Virus record (IMG/VR): IMGVR_UViG_3300042691_004233
Coordinates: 1 to 37,571 of that record
DNA length: 37,571 nt
DNA from: a virus
Strand: one strand, 5' to 3'
A model generated the notes under the pieces. The model saw nothing but the letters and a program-made list of their open reading frames with translations. It was not told where the DNA came from and made no database searches. A program made the translations under genes and the position numbers. Shown here in pieces: positions 14,917 through 25,300 of the stretch (the first letter of the stretch is position 1; each line of letters starts with the position of its first letter).

Positions 14917-15168
14917 ATGGCATACAAGATCGAGCCACGCAAAGTGGCAGGAGTAGTCGTCGAAGCCAACCAAGCAATCTCAGGTAAGGGCTTCAATCAC
15001 GGAGAAGTAGTAATCGGATTATCAGAGCTTATTGGACGCATCATCGTTGACGCCTCAGCTACCCCTATTCAGGCTCAGGAGTTAGTCAAGATTGTGGAGT
15101 CACACTTAGCCCTTACGCTGAAGCGGGGCGCTGAAGCATCGGAGAAATCCATAATCCATACGGTGTGA
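14917..15168 (+). CDS. Small hypothetical protein upstream of PrimPol
   Basis: An 83-residue protein behind GGGAG (spacing ~6). It is mixed alpha/beta (RKVAGVVVEANQAIS, then LSELIGRIIVDASATPIQAQ) and lacks recognisable motifs. It stops one base before ATG 15170 of the PrimPol-helicase, so the two are translationally coupled and it may be a replication accessory protein. Function unknown. Confidence 0.7.
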   Translation: MAYKIEPRKVAGVVVEANQAISGKGFNHGEVVIGLSELIGRIIVDASATPIQAQELVKIVESHLALTLKRGAEASEKSIIHTV

Positions 15169-15169
15169 C

Positions 15170-18103
15170 ATGGACACCTTAAAGTTTCTCCAGACCGTCT
15201 TGCCAGAGGACGGGATCAAATATCTGGTGTTGATAGACACCCTGGGGCGCACAAAGCACCTGCCGTTCGAGTCATTCGAGGCTATGGCGGCTGCCGTGGA
15301 GAAAGCAGATAAGACTGATGTTCAGGTCTACCACGCATGCTCATCCTTCCTGCAGAAGACAGTCTCGATCGATGGCAAGGTCAAATGGCGCGTGCCAGAG
15401 AACCACAACAAATCCAAGGCATTTTGGCTCGACATAGACTGCGGAGAGGACAAAGCAGCTAAAGGGTCTGGCTACTTAACGAAAAGCATAGCCGCCAAGG
15501 AAGTCATCAAGTTCTGTAACACTACGGGTTTACCCGTACCTATGTTTGTAGATTCTGGTAACGGGATTCACTGCTACTGGATACTGACCAAGCCAATAAA
15601 GAGCGAGACGTGGTACAAGATAGCCAGCCGGTTCAAGGCAGTAGTGGCGCATCTCGGACTTCTATCAGACTCTACGGTAACGTCAGACTTCGGCAGGATT
15701 CTCAGACCGATCGGAAGCAGCAACAAAAAGGCTACCCCTAAGTTAGTTACGCTCAAGTCCAAACCCAACCCGATCGAGCCAGAGACGTTCGCAGCACTCA
15801 TCAAAGCAGTGCCACTGCCAGAAAAACAAATACCGGTAGTCCAGTCAAACCTCAACGACGACTTGACGGCCCACGTCCAGCGCAGCGATATCCCCAGTTT
15901 TGCCGAGATCATCGCCACCAAGTGTTCTCAAGTAGCAGAGATGCGGGACACCAAGGGTGATGTCAACTACGATCAGTGGCGCGGCGTCATCGGGCTTATC
16001 AAGTATTGCCAAGAGGGTGTAGAACTAGCTCGGGACTGGAGTTCTGAACGCGCTAATACAGGCCATGCTCAGGTTGATGTTGACTCCAAGTACCAGACAT
16101 GGGACACGCCTCCGACAACTTGCGAGCATTTCTCACGGTGCAACCCCAGCGGCTGCCAAGACTGTCCGTTCAAGGGCAAAATAAAAACGCCTTTGGTTTT
16201 GGGCAGAGCAGCACCCGAGAGCAAGGCAGTCAACGTAGAAGCCAAAGTCGATGGCACAGTCATCCAAGTAGAAGTACCACCCCTGCCAGAGCATTACGCA
16301 CACAAGAACAATCTGCTTTTCCGCCTGATGGAGGACAAAGACGGGATCATGCACGAGTTCCTGTTCTGCAATAACCTGTTCTACCCCATACACAGGATTC
16401 GTCGGGAGGATGGCACGTTCAGTTTGGGTATGCGCATGCACCTGCCAGACCAGAGAACCAGAGACTTTGAGATCGATACGCACCTTCTCGCGTCTCCACA
16501 GAAGTTGATGGAGGGCTTGGCAAGGCATGAGTTAGTGGCTACTAACGCAAAGGATTCATCGATGCACATGACGGCGTACCTCAGAGATTCGTTAGAAAAA
16601 CTTAAGCGAGAGGCTGAGGAACTAAACACTTACACAAGTTTCGGATGGACACCAGACTTCCAAGGGTTTCTACTAGGTGATCGACTGTACCGACGGGATG
16701 GCAGTGTTCGTAAAGTCCTGATCGGTGGGTACGCTAGGGATATGGCTGCGGCGTTCTCTAGCATGTCTGGCTCGTCTGAGGGCTACAGCAAGGCCATGAA
16801 CTACCTCTACGGTAGGGAAGGCATGGAGCCCATGCAGTACGTCATAGCGGCTGGGTTTGGGTCTGTTCTGACCCCACTGGGCGATTCGATGTACAAGGGC
16901 CTGACGTTCGCTGTTGTCGGGGAAGAGACTGCCAAGGGCAAGACAACCGTCTGCTGGTCTGCGCTTTACGCCTTTGGTGACGCCGACAAGATGAGCCTGA
17001 AGACAGAGGACAATGCCACCACCAATGCTCGCTATGCCCGGTTAGGCGCCTATAAGAATGTGCCTATGCTCCTGGATGAGATAACCAATATCGACCCAGA
17101 GGAGTTCTCCAAGCTGAGTTACGCTGTATCGCTTGGCCAGGAGAGGGAGCGTCTGACCGTAGGCAAGGGTAGTTCCGGTGTGCGGTTCGCAGAGACCCAG
17201 ACTTGGGCGCTCAATATGTATGTGACCGCTAACAAAGATCTCCATTCAGTCCTGGCAGCTAGGCAGAGCAATACCCAGGCCGAAGCGGTTCGGATGATCC
17301 AGATAAAGATCGATCGGTACACCCTGCCACAGTTGAAGATGAGCGAGGTCGAGGCCGCCAAGAAACAGATGTTTATCAATCGCGGTGCAGCAGGCGATGT
17401 TTTTCTTAAGTATGTAACCACTAACTTAGACAACGTTCTTGAGCGTATGGCTCGGTGGGGCGTCAAGTTAGAGACAGACATGCCTGATGTGAAGTACAGG
17501 TTCTACCGCAACCATGCCATCTGTTCGCTGTCTGCTATGGAAATTACCAACGAGCTCGGCATAACGAACTTCAATCTGGAGAAACTCTATTCGTTTGTGC
17601 TGGAACTGTTCGTAGAACTGGCAGCTTCGGTCAAGGAGCAGAACACCGTCACGCCAGAAGAAGCGCTCAACCGGATGCTCAACGAGCTGTCTCCACGGAT
17701 TCTGGTTACTACGGAGTATCGGGATGGGCGAGATAGTCGAGGCCCAGAAGATACCAACCGGGTCAATGGCGGCCCACCAGCAGGGCGCTACATCATTGGT
17801 AATCAGAACACTAAGTCTCACCCGCTGACAGGTAAGCTTTTCTTAATTAAGAAGGAAGTTCAGGACTGGTGCCTCAAGCACCGAGTCGATCACAAGCACA
17901 TGCTGGATGTTGCCACGGCCTCAGGTGTGGCGTCTGAGATCAAGGACAAATTCAACGTGGGTAGAGGAACCAGAGTATCAGCAGGGCAGCACCGCTGTAT
18001 CTCGATCGACATGCTGAAACTGGAAGCACAAGGGGCAAACACCCCTGCGTTAAGCGTAGTCAGTAACCTACGGATGGAAGGTAGCCAAGCTGCAAATACT
18101 TAG
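15170..18103 (+). CDS. PrimPol-helicase fusion (archaeo-eukaryotic primase + DUF927-like ATPase)
   Basis: A 977-residue fusion. The N-terminal archaeo-eukaryotic primase (AEP) domain shows FWLDIDCG (Asp88, Asp90), DSGNGIHCYW (His134) and DFGRILRPIGSSNKK, the three AEP motifs. Residues ~240-350 contain a PriCT-like helical part and a Cys/His cluster (CEHFSRCNPSGCQDC), probably a zinc finger. The C-terminal ATPase has Walker A GEETAKGKTT (Lys591) and Walker B PMLLDEIT (Asp636/Glu637), as in DUF927-type helicase domains. It probably primes and unwinds DNA for the family A polymerase; no separate DnaG or DnaB is in the window. The region just after it carries the early terminator at 18145. Confidence 0.92.
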   Translation: MDTLKFLQTVLPEDGIKYLVLIDTLGRTKHLPFESFEAMAAAVEKADKTDVQVYHACSSFLQKTVSIDGKVKWRVPENHNKSKAFWLDIDCGEDKAAKGSGYLTKSIAAKEVIKFCNTTGLPVPMFVDSGNGIHCYWILTKPIKSETWYKIASRFKAVVAHLGLLSDSTVTSDFGRILRPIGSSNKKATPKLVTLKSKPNPIEPETFAALIKAVPLPEKQIPVVQSNLNDDLTAHVQRSDIPSFAEIIATKCSQVAEMRDTKGDVNYDQWRGVIGLIKYCQEGVELARDWSSERANTGHAQVDVDSKYQTWDTPPTTCEHFSRCNPSGCQDCPFKGKIKTPLVLGRAAPESKAVNVEAKVDGTVIQVEVPPLPEHYAHKNNLLFRLMEDKDGIMHEFLFCNNLFYPIHRIRREDGTFSLGMRMHLPDQRTRDFEIDTHLLASPQKLMEGLARHELVATNAKDSSMHMTAYLRDSLEKLKREAEELNTYTSFGWTPDFQGFLLGDRLYRRDGSVRKVLIGGYARDMAAAFSSMSGSSEGYSKAMNYLYGREGMEPMQYVIAAGFGSVLTPLGDSMYKGLTFAVVGEETAKGKTTVCWSALYAFGDADKMSLKTEDNATTNARYARLGAYKNVPMLLDEITNIDPEEFSKLSYAVSLGQERERLTVGKGSSGVRFAETQTWALNMYVTANKDLHSVLAARQSNTQAEAVRMIQIKIDRYTLPQLKMSEVEAAKKQMFINRGAAGDVFLKYVTTNLDNVLERMARWGVKLETDMPDVKYRFYRNHAICSLSAMEITNELGITNFNLEKLYSFVLELFVELAASVKEQNTVTPEEALNRMLNELSPRILVTTEYRDGRDSRGPEDTNRVNGGPPAGRYIIGNQNTKSHPLTGKLFLIKKEVQDWCLKHRVDHKHMLDVATASGVASEIKDKFNVGRGTRVSAGQHRCISIDMLKLEAQGANTPALSVVSNLRMEGSQAANT

Positions 18104-18144
18104 GTAGAATGCGGTCTGTCATTGGTTTTCCCTCCGTAGAGTTG

Positions 18145-18181
18145 CCCCCGATGCCTGCCCCCAGGATCGGGGGATTTTTTT
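18145..18181 (+). terminator. Strong rho-independent terminator closing the early arm
   Basis: CCCCCGAT (18145-18152) pairs with ATCGGGGG (18166-18173) over a 13-base loop, followed by seven T residues (18175-18181). It ends the plus-strand early transcription unit. The T-tract overlaps the TAA stop (minus strand, 18180-18182) of the last late gene, so the two arms meet with no spacer. On the minus strand the flank lacks a T-run, so it should act mainly on early transcripts. Confidence 0.92.
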
Positions 18182-18314
18182 ACTTCTTGCCCTTCATCAT
18201 GCACTTACCCATGGCCTTGCACTTGGCAGGGTTAGGACAAGCGGAACAAGCTTTAAATGCTGCGGGTTTCTTTGCTGCTGCATCTTTGGCAGCGGGTTTC
18301 TTGCCGTACATCAT
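18180..18314 (-). CDS. 44-residue lysine-rich four-cysteine protein
   Basis: A very small gene reading from ATG 18314 (or the adjacent ATG 18311) to TAA 18180-18182. AGGAG lies seven bases upstream, an excellent ribosome binding site. The N-terminal half carries two Lys-Lys-Pro-Ala-Ala units, and the C-terminal half is KACSACPNPAKCKAMGKCM, giving four cysteines in a CxxCx5Cx5C layout that could bind zinc. Net charge is strongly positive. It is the last gene of the late arm and is too short for most gene callers. Likely binds nucleic acid or is packaged; inferred from composition only. Confidence 0.72.
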   Translation of the reverse strand: MMYGKKPAAKDAAAKKPAAFKACSACPNPAKCKAMGKCMMKGKK

Positions 18315-18333
18315 CACCAATCTCCTAGAAGGT

Positions 18334-18564
18334 TTAACGATACTTCGCCGTTTTTTGCGCTACAGATTTTGGCTGCGGCACAAACTGTTTGCCCTTGCGG
18401 TTGCCTTCCGCCTTGGCTCGATTCGTAGCTGCTTTTTCTGAAGGTGAGAGATTCTTCCAGGCGGCGTCTGGAAGATAACGCTTTTTGCCTTTCGATGGGG
18501 TTCCATCTGACGTACGCCATTTCTGATCGCTCCAGTCTTTGAGAGATTTCTGAGATGGTTTCAT
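18334..18564 (-). CDS. Small basic conserved phage protein
   Basis: A 76-residue protein starting at ATG 18564 in an ATGA overlap with the gene upstream; an extended start at 18627 would overlap that gene and adds a Gly/Ser/Gln-rich stretch, so I reject it. It contains KSLKDWSDQKWRTSDGTPSK, then KRYLPDAAWKNLSPSEKAAT, a pattern I know from several phages. It is Lys-rich and likely nucleic-acid-binding or virion-associated; no function is established. Confidence 0.75.
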   Translation of the reverse strand: MKPSQKSLKDWSDQKWRTSDGTPSKGKKRYLPDAAWKNLSPSEKAATNRAKAEGNRKGKQFVPQPKSVAQKTAKYR

Positions 18565-18743
18565 TTGTAACCACCGCCCTTGGCTTTGTATTCCCGAGCC
18601 AACATCTGAGCCTTGCGCGCCGACCATTCTCCAGGATCACCACCTTTACCACCGGCTTTGATCTTCTCAAAGAGTGATTTACGCATGCCTGGCTTAGTGT
18701 AGTTGCCAGCCTCGTTGACCTTGGATTTAGGTTTGGTAGGCAT
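18561..18743 (-). CDS. Small KAGGKGG-type basic phage protein
   Basis: A 60-residue protein beginning MPTKPKSKVNEAGNYTKP, followed by KAGGKGGDPGEWSARKAQML and a GGGYK tail. Similar short proteins are widespread near phage structural genes. I choose ATG 18743 because it overlaps the preceding stop as TGATG and gives the typical N-terminus; ATG 18755 is an alternative. Highly basic. Function not established. Confidence 0.78.
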   Translation of the reverse strand: MPTKPKSKVNEAGNYTKPGMRKSLFEKIKAGGKGGDPGEWSARKAQMLAREYKAKGGGYK

Positions 18744-19012
18744 CAGCAGTTCCATGCCTTCAAAGACTTGTTAATCCGGGAGTTTGGGTCGCGCTTGGTC
18801 TTCTCGCTGGTGAGTTTCTGCTTCATGCCTTCCATCCGAGCGCAAAAGCTCTTCCTGCGTCCAGTGTCTTCCTTCGTCTTTGGATTTGGCGCGGGAGGTT
18901 TGAGTCCTGGCTTGCCTGGATTCGCGGCGTTGTAGCTCGCCCGACCTTTTGCATTCAATCCCCCCTGGGGGTCTTTGCCTTCTTTTCTCTGCCATGCAGG
19001 TGACTTAGCCAT
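18743..19012 (-). CDS. DUF6321-like small basic phage protein
   Basis: An 89-residue protein beginning MAKSPAWQRKEGKDPQGGLN, continuing KGRASYNAANPGKPGLKPPA, then RRKSFCARMEGMKQKLTS and a C-terminal RINKSLKAWNC. I recognise this as a conserved phage family that I recall as DUF6321, of unknown function and usually near virion genes. It is basic and proline/glycine-rich, with two cysteines near the C-terminal half. It starts two bases after the stop of the gene at 19015. Confidence 0.8.
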   Translation of the reverse strand: MAKSPAWQRKEGKDPQGGLNAKGRASYNAANPGKPGLKPPAPNPKTKEDTGRRKSFCARMEGMKQKLTSEKTKRDPNSRINKSLKAWNC

Positions 19013-19014
19013 GA

Positions 19015-19314
19015 TTACGCATTCACAAAGAAGAAGTCGATTTCCGTGTTTGCTGGCACTACAGCATAAATGCCTTTATCAAACAAAACACCGGGTTCAG
19101 GTATATTAAAAGTGTATGTACCTTTATCCATAGAAGGTATGGCGTATTTAGGCGTAGCCCCCTCAGCAGGTGTAGTAGCAGAATCAAAAAACTGTACATA
19201 CCCAGTAGCATTAGCGGTATGGATTATATGAGTTGCTTTCATAAATCCAGCTTGTGCTGAAATTTGTCCGCTAGTACTACGCCCTACTACTTGAACGTTA
19301 ACTCGGTCAGTCAT
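19015..19314 (-). CDS. Small beta-rich protein next to giant virion protein
   Basis: A 99-residue protein with alternating beta-type hydrophobicity (IIHTANATGYVQFFDSATTP, FFFVNA) and few charged residues, quite unlike the basic proteins after it. The start at 19314 has AGGAG seven bases upstream. The composition suggests a jelly-roll-like structural or head-decoration protein, but no family is recognised. It lies immediately downstream of the giant gene in the late operon. Confidence 0.68.
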   Translation of the reverse strand: MTDRVNVQVVGRSTSGQISAQAGFMKATHIIHTANATGYVQFFDSATTPAEGATPKYAIPSMDKGTYTFNIPEPGVLFDKGIYAVVPANTEIDFFFVNA

Positions 19315-19326
19315 CTTAAACTCCTA

Positions 19327-22300
19327 TCAGGGTAGTGATTCAACAAAGCGACGGTTTGCTTGGGTGTACTGTACTCCACCTGCTGTCTGGCGCTCACGCT
19401 TACGCTGTTCCTGAGGTGCCTTGAGTAAATTAGACAACGGCTGGCGGGTAAACCCACTAGCAACTCGGGCATCCTGCACGCGCTTCCAAGCATCCCTAGC
19501 CTCAGCATTGGCCTCTACATCATTCTCACGATAAGCCTTGGTGTAGTTCCGCTTGATCTCTGCCGTGCGCTTGTCGAAGAATTCCTCTGTACGGATAACA
19601 ACCCCAGTACGGAACTGGCGCTCGGTCAACTTGGTAGTGGGCAGCCCTAATGCCTGGAACATGGCATCAACAAACAAAATCTCATCAGCAGACAGAGACA
19701 CGTCGTTGTTGCGCTGCGTCACACCTTCAGTAGCGAACCTGGCGGCTTTGAGCGTATCGGTAACACCCTTGGGCATGAGATTCTCCACGCCCTTGTAGTA
19801 GTTGCCCTCACCCATGTAGCTGATACCGTCGATGCCACGAGGGGCCAGACCACCGATAAACGGACCCATGGCAGCGGTGACAGTCTCTTGCCAGCCAGCT
19901 TTGCTTAAGTCGAAATCTGCATACGGCAAGATGGAGAGCATCTGACCCGCACCGATCTTACCGGACACGTCGACTCCCATTTGAGCTGGCAAACCTTTTG
20001 TCATTAAAGTGCCAATCTCATCTCCAAAATATCTGCGTAATTCAAGTTCGGGCTCAAATGGTTCATCCTCGTCACCGAAGAGCATCCCGTACAGGGCAGC
20101 GGCAGCTGCAAATCCAGGCAAGCCCATGATGCCACCAGCCACGCCAGCATGAGTAAAGACCCACAACAGGGTGTAACGAGCAGCCCGTTTGTCCTCTGCA
20201 GTAGCACCTCTCGTGGCGTCGTTGAGCAGACGGATCATCATGGAGAGCTGGATCAACTGGAACTTACGGAACTGAGTTACCAACCGGCCGATACCCTTAC
20301 GCATGAACCGAGGAGCGTTGGCACCTGAGTAGTCACCATGGGTTACTCGAATCACCTTGTCGGCGTAGTCCCGTGCAGCAGATTCAGATTCTCTATTGCC
20401 AATGGCTAGGCGATAGGCAGCAACAGCCGTGCTGACGCGGTTGATAAGTTCCGTTTTTTCTGCGATAGCTTGCAGATAGCCAGACGCCTTACCCAGCTTC
20501 CTAAACGCACTATCCTCGCCAGAAGTAAACTCTCCCAAATCCCTGTCCAGAGTGATCTGGATACGGCCTCGCTTGACCAAATCCTCCACCATACCCCGTA
20601 CGTCCTCAGGCAGGTTAGAGAAGTCAACTTGCTCGCCTGGGCGCCTGACCGAGATATTCTGCAGTAACTTGCCCACTTCTTTGTACGCAGAGAACATGGC
20701 TTTGAGCGACCGACCCTCACCGTGCTTACCAGCCATAAACGGCACTGACATCATCAACGGCTGAGTCATGTTCTGCAGATAGTAGGCCGGGCTAGTCAGA
20801 AGCATCCAGAGCGACGTTGTTGCCATCGCCTTGTTCAGCACCGGAGACGGGTCGTAGTCAAACCCCATCGCATGCCGACGGACAAACTCATTGAAGTACC
20901 GGCGAGCCTCAGGGTCGTTCTTCGACTCATTGCTCATGTTGCGGAGTTGCTCGTAGATCTTGCCAGTGTTGCTAAGCGACCCAATGAAATGAGCAGAAGC
21001 CCTGCCTTGTGTGGCAAAAGCGCGCATCATGTCGTCGTCGGCACCAGCAATACCAAGTCTACGGTTCGTAGCGTGCATGATCGACTGGTTGCTAAGCATC
21101 TGGGTCTGCAGATCGAGGATCATCTTGCGGACACCGCGAACTACCACGTCCTTATCAGATGACTTCAGGTTTTCATCGACGAGGTTGCGCAACCGAGCGA
21201 ACACTTGGTTCAGATCGTTGCCACCGTACAGACTTTCCTGGGCGCTCTTCTCGAACGGATCTGTAACCTGCATGTCGGGAAACTGACGACGCAACTGATT
21301 AGCAATAACCTGACCTTCACCAGCGGTTTCAGCAAATCCAACATAGTAGTGCTGAGGATCCGTTTGCAGGTCGGTAAGCGTCTTATTAGCCAGAGCCCGT
21401 GCAGAACCTTGGGAGTTGCGGTAGATTTCTTCAGCATCCAGCAGGCGTTGTGACTTGCCAACAACCACATAGTTACCAAAACGCTTGAGCGGTGCGTAGG
21501 GCTTCTTACCTTGCAGGGCGAACAACTTCTGGTAGTTCTTGAGCGTTTGGTCTTTGGCTGCCTGCAGTTCTGCCAGTTCTTTCTCGTTGCCCTTGGCACG
21601 AGCTTCTTCAATCAGCGCATCAAACTCAGAGTTAGTGTTATCCCTAAGGGTACGCTTCATGTCCTGTAGCACATCGTAGCCATGCTTGAAGACATCCTTG
21701 ATGACTTTCTGCGCCTCTTTGGGGAAAGCCCTGAACCGTGCCTCTAGTGCAGGGTCAGGCGTAACGTCGGACTCTTCCTTAATCTTGTATCCCCACTTGC
21801 CAGACATCGTTGAATCTTTGATGAAGGCATTGACGCTATTGGGGCCAGTACCACGGACTTCGGCAGGCAGTGCATCGTAGTCATCCAGGATAGCCTTGAC
21901 CCGCAGTTCGTACTCGGTCTGGATAACCTGTTGCTCGTTGTAGAGCTGCACGAACCGAGTGACAGACTTGAGCTTACCCTTGGCCATGTCCACCAGATCT
22001 TGCGTGAAGGCGAACGTAGGCGCTGCTTTAGATGCCCAGTCCTTCAGCGTGTAGTAAATCTGTGTGGCTTGCGGCTGCAGTGACTCAGGCAGCTTACCGA
22101 TAGTGGCATCGGCACGTCTATTTCTTAAGACTTTTGGGGCTTGTCCTTTTGCTGCTTCTCCAGGAACTGCCCCCCGCCCCGCAGCGACCCCCTCGGCTCT
22201 ACTATCGAACGAAACTTCTTGGCCGAGGTCTGTGGCTTGGAAGTCTGTGGTTTCTTGTACACGAGCAAGTACCTCCTTCATAAATTTGGCTGTGGCGGGA

Positions 22301-25300
22301 GCTTTTTGCTCAAGAATCCGCTGACCAACAGGACCAGAAGTATAGAACGCCCAGATCTGCGCAAACAACTCTTGCCGCATCTCGTTAAGCGATAACCCCT
22401 TTACTTCCTTCGGATCAAATGGGTATCCGAAGATTGCTTTAGCTGCTTCATCGGTGTTGTACAACTTGGACATCTCAATGGCTACTTCACCCATGGGTAC
22501 GAGCTTGCCATTAACCAACCGCAGATTAAGTCGAGGGTCCGAGGAATATGTGTCTTGTCCCTGCACTGCTTGGTCTACAGCGTGTCCGATCTCGTGTGCC
22601 ATGGTCCACATGGCGTTTCCACGGCTAGCTGCTATGTCTTGACGAAGAACAATAGCGACCTTCTGATCGATGTTGGTAATGATGCCGTCCCAGTCTACGT
22701 TGGGGTTGTAGCTGACGAAGAACTGCCCCACCGCATTGAACGCATTACCGATGCCTAAGGCATTGAACCGATCACGCAGCGCAGAAACACCCTCGTAAGC
22801 CTCTGCCATTTCATCGAGCGAGGCATCTTCAATCATCAGATTGTCTTTGGAGCCAGTGACTTCTTGCACTTTTTCCTCAGCACGGCGACGCATCGCGTTC
22901 TGTTTGGGGGTCTTAGCCGGCTGGGGGGCAGTGGGAGCAGCTGGCATACTGAACGTCTCAGGACTATCTGGCAGCACAAACACCATGCCACCATTTAGCT
23001 TGTTGATGTTCGGGATGATCTTGTCCAGGAAAGTCTTGTGGCTCGTGTTGATGCAGCCATAGCTCACCCGGTTGTCCTTTACATCAGGAGAAGCCAGACG
23101 CTCAAGCCGCTTCTCGTTGACATTGCCAAGGTAGGCAGCGTGGATTGCAATCGTGCCAGTGCCGTCGTTTGTGCCAACAAGGTCAAGGGTGTATCCACCA
23201 GCGTATGTACCGCCATCACGAAGCTTTACGGCCTCAAGCGCGTACTTACCTGCGGGGGTGACTTTTTTGCCACCTTCAAGCGACGAAGCAGAACCCAGTA
23301 CATCACCAACATCTCGACCGTAGAGCGCGGTATCTTGGGCAATAACATTGCCATCCTTATCGAAGACGTGAATCATGCCGTTGGGCTTGTCTGCAATGAT
23401 GAACCCCTTGCCGCTAATCTGTGCGGTGGCTGCCATCTCTGTAAAGACGGACTGAGCCAGGGGAGACATCTTCGAGCGAGCTGACGTTGGCAGTTCTATG
23501 GTTATCTGCTTAGCCTTGGCGTAGGCTTCTGGCAGGTTGAAGTCGAATCCATTTTGCTGCACCGTCGGGTTAAATACGATGGCAACTGCCACAACCGCTT
23601 TGGCCAACTGAGCAATGATCGCCCGTATACGTGCGGCTACAAACTCTGCACCTTTGTTGGTGTAGTTAGCGATGTCTTGGCTGAGCTTGCTTAAGAACGC
23701 ATCGGTGCCAGCCTTGGCCTTGTAATGTACCTGCAGGACTTGAACCTGCTCATCAGTCAGCGTATTGGACTTCTCAAGCATCAACCGGCGCTCGGCAGGG
23801 GCAATCTCCCTAGCCTCTACATCAATGACCTTGGATTCATCGAGAATCTGCTCAAGGTTGCGTACGTTGATGTCTGCCGGGTTATCGATGGCAAGTAAGC
23901 TGTCGCGCTGAGCAACAGTCAATGCACCCCACACGGGGATCAAGTCAGGAGCAAACGCCCTGAGCTCGTTGTACTTAGCCTCTACCTGTTCGGCTTTGGT
24001 AAGAGCAACTGCAGCGGGTGTCTCCTTAGCGGTAGGGGTAGGCGTTAACTTAGGAGCCTGTGTCGGCGTTGGAGCTGCTTTAGTTGTAACTACTACTTGC
24101 CCTTCGGTTTTGGCTTCACCCGTTGCGGCAGGTTTTTCGGCACCCCGTACTTCTTGGCCCACTTTTTCGCCACCTCGGGCTCTTGGCTGAACAGGTACTT
24201 TTGCTGTTGTTTGCTTTTGAACGGCACGGGGCTCTCCTTTTGCAGTGATGGGTTTCTTAGCGGCCTGTTTCTCCGCTATATCTTCAGTAACTTCTAGCCT
24301 GTCGTTGAGTTCCTTAACGATCCTGTCGCCAAAGAATTCATCGTCGTTGAGGTAAGCGTCGATCGCTAGAGTCTCAAGCTGCTTCTCGGTAAGCTCTGCT
24401 ATGTCATTTTTTTCTCTTTGCAGGGCCTCGTTCGCCTGGTCTATCTGTTTACGGGTAGGCTTCTGCCTTGCCTCAATTGCATCGAGGGCTTGGGATATAC
24501 GCAAAAACTTCTGATTGTTCGTCTCAGCAGCCTTATTTACTTCCTGCAGACTAGCAGTAGCCCGACCCCTAGCAGTGATGGCAGCATCTTCAGCGCCAAG
24601 CTCAGCCTCATCAATCGTCAACTCTTCTACTTCTGCTTCAGTAATCCGGCCTTCCGTCTGCTCTGCCTTAATCGAATCCATTAGGGAAGTCAGATACTGC
24701 GTTGCTTCGGCATCAGACAGGCGTAACTCAACCATGGCTGCTTTGATCGCATCGGTCAGCTTCTGCTTATCTGGGCCAAGCAAGTCACGAATGGCTCGGT
24801 TCCAGTCCTTCTTAATGGTATCGATGCTGCGGTTATACCGCTTAGCCAGCTCAGCAACAGACTCTTCCCGTTTGGCCTGAGGCGTGCCGTACATCTCCAA
24901 AATGAAGCTACGCTTTGCAGCCTGTTTGTCTGCCGGATAAAGCCGGGTTAAAGCGAAGTCTAGAATCTGCTGGGCAGATACGTCGTTACGGATCAGCTCC
25001 TGCTCTTGCGCCAGGGCCTCAACAATGGCACGGTCAGTACGATCGTTCTCAACGGCCACAAGCCAGACTTCTTGCAGGGCTGGATCAAGATCATCGAACC
25101 GGATAGCAATCTCGAACCGTTTGGCTATGCCATCGAACAGCTGCTTGCCAAGAGTTACGTCTTCTTCGGCTCTAGCACGGACTTGGCGAGGTTTGCCAGC
25201 TTGTTGAGCCCCGACAGCTGCCGCTGCAGGGCCTGCTCCCGTTCCTTCGGTTCCAGTTGTTCCAGTCCCAGCCGCTCGACCCACATCTGCTTGCGTGCCT

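Noticed and set aside
18314-18670. Minus-strand frame of 118 codons over the small basic genes
   Set aside because: Overlaps two well-supported small genes in another frame, and its product is Arg-rich without a family match.
21210-21611. Alternative minus-strand frame of 133 codons inside the giant gene
   Set aside because: Shadow of the giant gene; Arg/Ser/Cys-rich translation typical of out-of-frame reading.
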